From: Alphaproteobacteria bacterium
Lineage (GTDB): Bacteria > Pseudomonadota > Alphaproteobacteria > JAOXRX01
DNA length: 52,650 nt
Assembly: GCA_025800285.1 (NCBI GenBank)
Contig: JAOXRX010000037.1
Coordinates: 1-52,650, forward strand
Direction of reading: 5' to 3'
The translations under genes were made by a program, and so were the position numbers. Under the pieces are notes generated by a model, which saw only the letters and a list, made by a program, of their open reading frames with translations, ran no database searches and was not told the DNA's origin. Shown here one piece after another: positions 1-5,607 of this stretch (its first letter is position 1; every line of letters begins with the position of its first letter).

Positions 1-518
1 TCAATTGTATCAATAGACTTTGCTAATGGGCAATTACCCGCTGTAAATACACTTACATCTACACTCTTACTAGTACTGCCTGAGGTTGCTGTTATAGTTA
101 TAGTAGCTCTTCCTAAAACTCCACCACTTGCTTTACTTACACTTATCTCTCTATCTGAACCATCATTATCACTCACAGAAACTGCACTTATTATCGAGGA
201 TATGTCCTCTTTCTTAACTACACTTAAAGTTACTCCGCTGATATCTCCGTCACTTATTGATAAACTAACAGGCAGAGCTTTAGAACTACTGTCTTTTTCT
301 AACATTAACTCACTTGATACTGATATGCTAAGTTTTGATAAATCTACTTCTTCTCCAGGAGTTTCTCCACCAGATTCTCCTCCAGAGCATGTAAATGGAC
401 TACCATCACAAGATGCTTTAATTAAATTTGGCAATTTATTAAAATAATAATACTGTTTAGCAGCATTAGCATTTGTTGTTAATAGTAATAATGTTATGAA
501 CATTAATTTTTTAAACAT
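1..518 (-). CDS. Secreted surface protein, N-terminal part only (paralogue of the GLUG-repeat protein at 29781-33533)
   Basis: The gene runs off the left edge, leaving the first 172 codons. An ATG at 518 follows a GGGAG ribosome site 6 bases upstream. Residues 1-19 form a signal peptide ending in ANA. The mature start has a YYYF stretch, then a PFTCSGGESGGE segment, a roughly 110-residue Ser/Val-rich beta-type domain, and an AGNCP motif near the end of the visible part. The same elements in the same order (YYFH, PFCEGSSGESG, beta-rich domain, AGNC) open the large protein at 29781-33533, so I infer paralogy and expect GLUG-type repeats beyond the edge. Function is not shown; this kind of architecture is usual for surface or secreted adhesin-like proteins. 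Upstream there is a TTGACA (minus strand, near 577) without a convincing -10. Confidence 0.8.
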   Translation of the reverse strand, partial: MFKKLMFITLLLLTTNANAAKQYYYFNKLPNLIKASCDGSPFTCSGGESGGETPGEEVDLSKLSISVSSELMLEKDSSSKALPVSLSISDGDISGVTLSVVKKEDISSIISAVSVSDNDGSDREISVSKASGGVLGRATITITATSGSTSKSVDVSVFTAGNCPLAKSIDTI

Positions 519-693
519 AGGTATCTCCCAAATATAAAGTTAACTTTGATTACCTATGTTTTTGCATGAAATCCGCATATTTGTCAAGAGGTTTTAATAA
601 TGCATATATCAGGAGAATTCTCCTAACTGCATTCTGATTCTTTAATACCCTATATCTTTATTGAAAATAATAAAAGTATAAACTAAAAACATA

Positions 694-1419
694 TTATATA
701 TATTGATGCAGTTTTTCTTTTATAACCCCATATGACACTTCTTGTATTTGACCTTTTTTAAGTTCTCCTAAGTGGAATGGGCCATATGATAATCTTATAA
801 GTCTATTAACAGATAAACCTATAGATTCCATAACTTTACGAATCTCTCTATTCTTACCTTCTGATAGTTCAACATTAAGCCAAGCATTAGCTCCTTCTTG
901 TTTTTCTAAAGTTGCAATTATAGAGCCATATCTAACTCCATTTACTACTTTACCATTTTTAAGACCATCTAAAACTTTTTCATTTACTTTGCCAAAAACT
1001 CTAACTTTATAAGTTCTTTTAAGTCCATTTGCTGGAAGTTCTAACTCTCTAGAGAGTTTCCCATCATTTGTTAGCAACAACAATCCCTCTGAGTTTAAAT
1101 CTAATCTACCTACAGACATAACTCTTGGCATGTATTTGGGGAAAGTAGAGAATATATTTTTCCTACCTTTTTCATCACTATTTGAGCAGATAAGACCTGC
1201 AGGTTTATAATACACCCACAATCTAGTCTTTTCAGCCTTACGGATTCTTTCCCCATCAAATCTTATATCATCTGTATCTGTTACGAATGTAGCTGGAGTT
1301 TTTACTCCTTTACCATTAATTGATATTCTTCCTTGCTCAATGAGTTTTTCTGCTTCTCGACGAGAACAAACTCCTGCTCTTGCGATAACTTTCGCTATTC
1401 TTTCACCTTTATTTTCCAT
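694..1419 (-). CDS. rluB: 23S rRNA pseudouridine synthase, RsuA/RluB family
   Basis: 241 residues. An S4 RNA-binding domain (about residues 7-55, IAKVIARAGVCSRREAEKLI) precedes a pseudouridine synthase catalytic domain. The family catalytic aspartate lies in GRLDLNSEGLLLLTNDG (about residue 106), and the later GKNREIRKVMESIG motif is also typical. The family converts one uridine in 23S (RluB) or 16S (RsuA) rRNA to pseudouridine. The full S4 domain and alphaproteobacterial context favour RluB, but the target cannot be read from sequence. The start is the first ATG in frame and has no clear Shine-Dalgarno sequence. A TTGACA/TATAAA pair with 18-base spacing lies so close upstream (1422-1451) that the message may be almost leaderless. 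The gene stands alone between two secreted or accessory loci. Confidence 0.9.
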   Translation of the reverse strand: MENKGERIAKVIARAGVCSRREAEKLIEQGRISINGKGVKTPATFVTDTDDIRFDGERIRKAEKTRLWVYYKPAGLICSNSDEKGRKNIFSTFPKYMPRVMSVGRLDLNSEGLLLLTNDGKLSRELELPANGLKRTYKVRVFGKVNEKVLDGLKNGKVVNGVRYGSIIATLEKQEGANAWLNVELSEGKNREIRKVMESIGLSVNRLIRLSYGPFHLGELKKGQIQEVSYGVIKEKLHQYI

Positions 1420-1492
1420 TCTTTATATTTTTTCCCTTTTATTTTTGTCAAAATCTCGACTCGAGGAGGTCGCATACACTGCACACTCTATT

Positions 1493-1522
1493 TTGACAAT
1501 CTAAAAGAAAAAATCTTATAAA
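1493..1522 (+). promoter_or_regulatory. Sigma70-type promoter
   Basis: TTGACA (1493-1498), 18-base spacer, TATAAA (1517-1522). Its -35 forms one arm of the inverted repeat GTCAAAAT/ATTTTGAC (1447-1454 and 1490-1497); the other arm is the -35 of a minus-strand pair pointing at rluB. The repeat is therefore best explained as back-to-back promoters. The plus-strand transcript would start near 1529 and lead towards 1696, or end near 1625 as a small RNA. Confidence 0.5.
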
Positions 1523-1642
1523 AAGTCAATTTGTTCGAATTTAATTATTAAAGAAGAACATACTACATAACATAAAAAAAGGCAAGTCAATAAAAGTACG
1601 GTGTCAAAAACATACCGCTTTTATAAAATATTAAAAAAGAAT

Positions 1643-1670
1643 TTGTTTTAATATTTTTTTATGATATAAT
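1643..1670 (+). promoter_or_regulatory. Promoter of the 1696 zinc-ribbon-like gene
   Basis: TTGTTT (1643-1648), 16-base spacer, perfect TATAAT (1665-1670), with the AAGGAGG ribosome site and ATG of the next gene 13-26 bases further on. Confidence 0.6.
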
Positions 1671-1695
1671 ATGCATATAAAAAAGGAGGCTTATT

Positions 1696-3057
1696 ATGAA
1701 AAACTATACTTTAAAGCCTGAAATGTGTTCTCATCCTTTTTCCAGATATGATGAGTGGATTGAAAAGAATGTTATTAATAAAGAAAACTTCATAGAAATA
1801 CATTATGCTTGTCCTAAATGCGACCATATAGAAATAAAAAGATTTCAAAAGAAGAAACAACAATCTTCTTTTGATGACAATCCTAATAACTTTACAAAAA
1901 ATGAAGAAGTTCAAAAAAATTATACAGAAGAACAAAACATTAAACCAGCAGAAAAAGAAAAGACGGTCAAAGAGCAAATTAGCATATCAAGCTCTGAAGC
2001 TCAAAAGTTAACAACTATTGCAATAGAGAAATCAAGCATTGATAAAACAAATGCAAATGCTATCAAAATAGCTGAGAAAGAAATATATAATAGAATAATA
2101 CACTCAAAAGAAACTTCCGAAAACATTAAAGAGAAAATTTTAGAAAACCCTAAAGTTATCATAGAAACAACTGTTCAAAAAGCTAACTTTGTCGCAGAAA
2201 AAATCGATAAACAAGAACAAAATCCAAAAGAAATCAAGGAAAAGGTTGCTGAATCAAATTATGAAGATAAAAACTTAACAATTATTGCAGAGAAGGAAAC
2301 AAGCAATTATAAATCTAATGCAACTTCTATAAAAAACCCTGAAAACACTATATATAATAATATAAAGCCCCTTAAAGAAGCATTAGAAGAGCCTAAAACT
2401 GAAACAAAAGAGATTATTAAAGATAATATAGAAAAAAATATTAATAGCAATACTATTAAAAATAAAGAAAATGCGAAAACAGAGGCAAAAACTGAAATAG
2501 AAGAAAAAAAATTAGAGAAACCAGAAATAAAGACAAGCAGACCTCAATTAAAGCATCAAGAAGTTAAAGACTCTGCAAACAATGAGAATATGTTAACAAG
2601 AGCAGGTGCCTTATTAATAAAAATGGAAGAAAAAGATACCCCTGAAGAAACGGTTAATAAAGAGATATTAAAAGAACCTCAACTTGCATCAGATGAGCAA
2701 CTTATAGCTGCTGCTGAAAAAATTGCAAATTCGACAGAGATTAAAAACATGACTGAAGCATCTTCAAATGTTATGAAGAACTCTTGGGACAATAACTCAA
2801 CTCAAAACATCACTATAAGCAATGCTGAAATCATTAATACTAATGCACTAGGGGAAACAAGTTCAAGTCCTAACATTACTACTTCTTCAATAGAAGTTAG
2901 TGGAAACTCTGTTGCAATAACCTCAGCAAAAACATCATTAACAAATATGAGTAACTCTAATAAAACTACACCTAACACACCTGTTTTAACTCCAACACCA
3001 AGTTTTGCAGGAAGCGGTTCAAGTAATAGTGGCTCTTCCTCTGGTGGAAATAGTTAA
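1696..3057 (+). CDS. Cys-cluster (zinc-ribbon-like) protein with long disordered Lys/Glu/Asn tail
   Basis: I do not recognise the family. The 453-residue protein starts after a strong AAGGAGG site. Its N-terminus (about 1-55) carries CSHPFSRYDEWIEK and, about 25 residues later, CPKCDHIEIKRF: one C-x-H plus one C-x2-C, which could bind zinc. The two small downstream proteins (3350, 3689) have the same layout. From about residue 55 to 340 the chain is low-complexity, rich in Lys, Glu, Asn and Ile, and likely disordered or coiled. Residues 340-453 are Ser/Thr/Asn-rich and end in a Gly/Ser tail. No signal peptide or membrane span is visible. The stop lies directly against a decayed piece of queA (3059-3230), so the gene probably arose or moved with a duplication of the queA end. 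An effector or nucleic-acid role is possible but unsupported. Confidence 0.8.
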   Translation: MKNYTLKPEMCSHPFSRYDEWIEKNVINKENFIEIHYACPKCDHIEIKRFQKKKQQSSFDDNPNNFTKNEEVQKNYTEEQNIKPAEKEKTVKEQISISSSEAQKLTTIAIEKSSIDKTNANAIKIAEKEIYNRIIHSKETSENIKEKILENPKVIIETTVQKANFVAEKIDKQEQNPKEIKEKVAESNYEDKNLTIIAEKETSNYKSNATSIKNPENTIYNNIKPLKEALEEPKTETKEIIKDNIEKNINSNTIKNKENAKTEAKTEIEEKKLEKPEIKTSRPQLKHQEVKDSANNENMLTRAGALLIKMEEKDTPEETVNKEILKEPQLASDEQLIAAAEKIANSTEIKNMTEASSNVMKNSWDNNSTQNITISNAEIINTNALGETSSSPNITTSSIEVSGNSVAITSAKTSLTNMSNSNKTTPNTPVLTPTPSFAGSGSSNSGSSSGGNS

Positions 3058-3058
3058 A

Positions 3059-3230
3059 CCTTCTCTAGCAAGCACAGACATAAGAGTAGAGATTATAGCT
3101 CTGTCACATAGCATAATTATATGCTTTTTTCATGTTATCAGCCCCTGCAAAAGTACAAATCAACATAAACAATGTAAACTTAGATAAGTGAAAGCTTGCT
3201 ATTAACTTATCTACAGCTTTAACCTTATAA
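3059..3230 (-). pseudogene. Decayed copy of the queA 3' end
   Basis: Read on the minus strand this stretch encodes a degraded version of the QueA C-terminus. It keeps AVDKLI, FHLSKFTLFMLI and FAGADNMKKAY, which match AVDKLI, FHLPKSTLFMLI and FAGTDNMRKAY of the intact queA at 3867-4898. In-frame stops follow at YAM-stop and again near the end. At DNA level it aligns almost without gaps to about 3867-4040, by eye around 80% identical. The duplicated piece continues 5' (plus strand) into the end of the preceding small-protein gene at both places, so the copied unit was probably a zinc-ribbon-like gene end together with the queA end. Confidence 0.85.
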
Positions 3231-3349
3231 TATACTTAATTATTTTTTGCAAGATTTGTATAAAGTATAAAAATTATATATTTCTTATTTACATGGTTTA
3301 AAAAATATGTTATCAAACTCGTTCTAAAAAAGTATAGATAAGGATGAAA

Positions 3350-3625
3350 ATGAAAGAAGATTATAAAAGCTATTATATGAATTACTGCCCACATTCATGG
3401 GAAGAAAAAATATTAAGAGTTAAAAATGACTATAAAGCAACTTTATATTGCTGTTATATGTGTGGAGCAAAAAGATTTAAAACAGAAGTTGCAACTCATC
3501 AAGATTTTAAGAAAAAAAATGAATTAGAATTATATCATAAAATTTTTGGTTCTGCGATGAAGAAGCACAGTCCTAAAAAACTTAAATCTAGAAAAAAAGA
3601 AACTAGCTTGAATATGAATATATAA
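3350..3625 (+). CDS. Small Cys-cluster (zinc-ribbon-like) protein
   Basis: 91 residues from the second ATG (3350), which sits 6 bases after AAGG; the ATG at 3344 touches that site and is less likely. The protein has CPHSWEEKILRVKNDYK and then CCYMCGAKRFKTE, giving a C-x-H/C-x2-C arrangement like the N-terminus of the 1696 protein and the middle of the 3689 protein. The rest is strongly basic (Lys-rich) with no signal peptide or membrane span. It is the middle member of a three-gene paralogous cluster. Function unknown; nucleic-acid binding would fit the charge but is only a guess. The 120 bases upstream are AT-rich with no clear promoter. Confidence 0.7.
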   Translation: MKEDYKSYYMNYCPHSWEEKILRVKNDYKATLYCCYMCGAKRFKTEVATHQDFKKKNELELYHKIFGSAMKKHSPKKLKSRKKETSLNMNI

Positions 3626-3630
3626 AAAGT

Positions 3631-3659
3631 TTGACATTATGAGAAACTACCTTTAATAT
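3631..3659 (+). promoter_or_regulatory. Promoter of the 3689 gene
   Basis: TTGACA (3631-3636), 17-base spacer, TAATAT (3654-3659), followed by an AGGAG site and ATG at 3689. It is one of the best promoter matches in the window, so this small gene is independently transcribed. Confidence 0.7.
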
Positions 3660-3688
3660 ATGAAATATATTCTTATAGGAGACTTATT

Positions 3689-3928
3689 ATGAAATCTAAA
3701 AAAGAACTACATATATGTTATTGGTTAGAAATAATGTCTAAAACAGAAGGCAACACTAAATACACTCTACATAAGTGTCAAATATGTGGAGATACAAAAA
3801 TCACCTCTGAAAAAATAAAAGTCCAAAAAGCTGATCCTAATGAAGAAAAAGCAAAAAAAGAGGAAGTTATGCCTTCTCTAAGAAGCAAGCATCACCATAA
3901 GAATAGAACTTATAATCCTGCTGCATAG
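3689..3928 (+). CDS. Small Cys-cluster (zinc-ribbon-like) protein overlapping queA
   Basis: 79 residues after an AGGAG site. CYWLEIMSK is followed by HKCQICGDTKITSEKIKV. The C-x2-C-G knuckle is kept, but the first cluster has lost the histidine that follows the cysteine in its two relatives, so metal binding may differ. The last 20 residues (SKHHHKNRTYNPAA) are read from the opposite strand of the queA 3' end, a 62-base tail-to-tail overlap. A counterpart of this tail can be recognised beside the queA remnant near 3060, showing the overlap existed before the duplication. Unknown function. Confidence 0.7.
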   Translation: MKSKKELHICYWLEIMSKTEGNTKYTLHKCQICGDTKITSEKIKVQKADPNEEKAKKEEVMPSLRSKHHHKNRTYNPAA

Positions 3929-4898
3929 CATGGCTATATGCTTTTCTCATGTTATCAGTCCCTGCAAAAGCACAAATCAACATAAATAGAGTAGATTTAG
4001 GTAAGTGAAAGTTTGTTATTAACTTATCTACAGCCCTAAACTTATAACCAGGAGTAATAAATATATCTGTCTCTTGAGCAAAAGCTTTAATGATTCCCTT
4101 TTCATCAACAGCACTTTCTAATAATCTCATAGAAGTTGTCCCAACCGCAATTATTTTGCCTCCATTTTTATGAACATCATTTAGCTTATCCGCTTTTTCT
4201 TGAGTTATAACACCATATTCAGAATGCATAATATGATCTTCTGTATTTTCTACTTTAACTGGCATAAATGTTCCTGCTCCAACATGAAGAGTTACATAAA
4301 CTATCTCGATTCCTTTATTCTTGATTTCTTCTAGTAAATTCTCTGTAAAATGCAGACCAGCCGTCGGAGCAGCCACAGCCCCTTCATTTGAAGCATATAC
4401 AGTTTGATAATCTGAAGCATCTTGCTTATCGCTTCCATTTAATCTCTCAATATATGGAGGAAGAGGCATCACACCATTATTCTCTAAAGCATTAAATAGC
4501 TCTTGCCCTGATTTATTAAATTCAAACAATACCCCATTATGATCATCTTTACGAATTACTTTAGCTGTAAACCCTTCTCCAAAAACAACTGTATTATCAA
4601 TTTTTAGTCTTTTGCCAGGTTTTGCAAAAGCCCACCAACTCTTTTCATCATACATTTTATGCAAAGTAGCTTCAATTTTAACAGCATCTCTTTTTCCCTT
4701 AATTCTAACTGGTATTACTTTTGTATCATTTAAAACTAAACAATCTCCTGCATTTAATTCATCAATTATTTCATAGAATATTTTATCTTCTATCTTATTT
4801 CCTTTAACACAAAGCATTTTAGCAGAGTCTCTAGGCTCTGCAGGTCTAACCGCTATCTTTTCTTTAGGTAGTTCGAAATCAAAATCTGATACTTTCAT
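3867..4898 (-). CDS. queA: S-adenosylmethionine:tRNA ribosyltransferase-isomerase
   Basis: 343 residues, the usual full length. QueA moves the ribose of S-adenosylmethionine onto preQ1 in tRNA to make epoxyqueuosine, the penultimate queuosine step. The start MKVSDFDFELPKEKIAVRPAEPRD is typical. Further family blocks are LVLNDTKVIPVRIKG (about residue 54), AAPTAGLHFTENLLEEI (about 177), VTLHVGAGTFMPVK and NFHLPKSTLFMLICAFAG near the C-terminus. A second queuosine gene, tgt, lies at 12549 on the same strand but separated by other operons. The 3' end overlaps a plus-strand gene and is duplicated as a remnant at 3059-3230. An AAGGA site precedes the ATG. Confidence 0.96.
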   Translation of the reverse strand: MKVSDFDFELPKEKIAVRPAEPRDSAKMLCVKGNKIEDKIFYEIIDELNAGDCLVLNDTKVIPVRIKGKRDAVKIEATLHKMYDEKSWWAFAKPGKRLKIDNTVVFGEGFTAKVIRKDDHNGVLFEFNKSGQELFNALENNGVMPLPPYIERLNGSDKQDASDYQTVYASNEGAVAAPTAGLHFTENLLEEIKNKGIEIVYVTLHVGAGTFMPVKVENTEDHIMHSEYGVITQEKADKLNDVHKNGGKIIAVGTTSMRLLESAVDEKGIIKAFAQETDIFITPGYKFRAVDKLITNFHLPKSTLFMLICAFAGTDNMRKAYSHAMQQDYKFYSYGDACFLEKA

Positions 4899-4920
4899 TT
4901 ATTTTTCCTTAATCATTAAA

Positions 4921-4956
4921 AAAACTCTCTGCAATATAACAGAGAGTTTTATTTTT
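4921..4956 (-). terminator. Intrinsic terminator between rpmB and queA
   Basis: 11-bp stem AAAACTCTCTG / CAGAGAGTTTT with an 8-base loop. On the minus strand it runs into a T tract, so it ends rpmB transcription just before queA; A/T runs on both sides would let it work in both directions. Confidence 0.8.
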
Positions 4957-4975
4957 TTCAAGTTTATTAAAAAAA

Positions 4976-5281
4976 CTAAGCTGATTTACGAGCAATCGCT
5001 TTTTCAACATTCTTTTTAATTTTTTTCAAAGAAGAATCTAGTTTGTTATTATCCATACCTAATAGATATGCATCGATTCCACCTTTTTTCTCAACAGTTC
5101 TGATACCAGCAGCTGTTACTCTTAATTTAATCATTTTGTCCATAGCTTCACTATAGAATGATGTTTTTTGTAAATTTACATTGAATTTTCTTTTTGTTCT
5201 TCCAGAAATTTGACTTCTTGTAATAGAGATAGTTCTACCTGAAATTACTTTTTTCCCTGTAATTGGACATACTTTAGCCAT
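4976..5281 (-). CDS. rpmB: 50S ribosomal protein L28
   Basis: 101 residues, the longer form usual in alphaproteobacteria. The N-terminus MAKVCPITGKKVISGRTIS and the block RTKRKFNVNLQ are diagnostic of L28; the C-terminal 40 residues are Lys-rich and helical. L28 is a late-assembling large-subunit protein near the E site. Single-gene unit: its own terminator follows (4921-4956), and AT-rich sequence with TTGACT and TATATT (minus strand, 5346-5371, a somewhat short 15-base spacer) lies upstream. Confidence 0.95.
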   Translation of the reverse strand: MAKVCPITGKKVISGRTISITRSQISGRTKRKFNVNLQKTSFYSEAMDKMIKLRVTAAGIRTVEKKGGIDAYLLGMDNNKLDSSLKKIKKNVEKAIARKSA

Positions 5282-5381
5282 TATTTTTATCCTCTTTATG
5301 CGATTTTTTCAAAATATTCTTAATTCGTGGAAATGTCACAATATATCATATATATAAAAAAGTCAAGATTTTTCTAATTTC

Positions 5382-5411
5382 TTGACAAAATGCACATATA
5401 TATAGTATAAA
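5382..5411 (+). promoter_or_regulatory. aspS promoter
   Basis: Perfect TTGACA (5382-5387), 18-base spacer, TATAAA (5406-5411). Start expected near 5418, which gives a 5' leader of about 190 bases before the aspS ATG and places the whole T-box-like structure inside the transcript. Confidence 0.75.
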
Positions 5412-5417
5412 TAACTT

Positions 5418-5600
5418 CATCTGCTACGATCTGCAAACAACAGGGAGCTGAGGAAAGAAAGGTAAAACCAAGTAGAATCCTCCGGGTAAGCCCGTTACAG
5501 CTTTTTAAGGAAAGAGTTTTTAAAAATATTAAAAGCTTTTTTAAAGTAAGGTGGCACCGCGGTTGAACTATCGCCCTTACATTAACTTAAAAAAGAAAGA
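5418..5600 (+). promoter_or_regulatory. T-box-like tRNA-sensing leader of aspS
   Basis: The 3' part matches the T-box consensus: AAGGTGGCACCGCGG (5548-5562). It folds as an antiterminator: lower stem GTAAGG (5546-5551) with CCTTAC (5575-5580), 7-base bulge TGGCACC (5552-5558), upper stem GCG (5559-5561) with CGC (5572-5574). The TGGC of the bulge would pair with a GCCA tRNA end, i.e. discriminator G73, as in tRNA-Asp. Upstream, CCCGTTACAG (5491-5500) and AAGAGT also resemble conserved T-box blocks. A junction can be drawn with AGCTG (5446-5450)/CAGCT (5498-5502), AGGA/TCCT and CGGG/CCCG. I could not fix the specifier codon; a GAT at 5428-5430 is a candidate. No T-rich terminator follows, so control may be translational: the stem can extend with CTTTTTTAA/TTAAAAAAG almost to the start region. 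Confidence 0.85.
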
Positions 5601-5607
5601 AAATAAT

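Noticed and set aside
1447-1497. GTCAAAAT/ATTTTGAC inverted repeat as an operator or transposon end
   Set aside because: Both arms coincide with the -35 boxes of two divergent promoter-like sequences, which explains the symmetry.
3005-3187. Plus-strand ORF of 60 codons after the 1696 gene
   Set aside because: It starts inside the 1696 gene and then reads the antisense strand of the queA remnant. It has no ribosome site, though its middle preserves the old tail of a duplicated small gene.
5551-5607. In-frame GTG extension of aspS adding 19 residues
   Set aside because: The GTG and following codons are the T-box sequence and its stem; the added residues are unlike AspRS N-termini, while ATG 5608 gives the normal MHTYRTHKC start.
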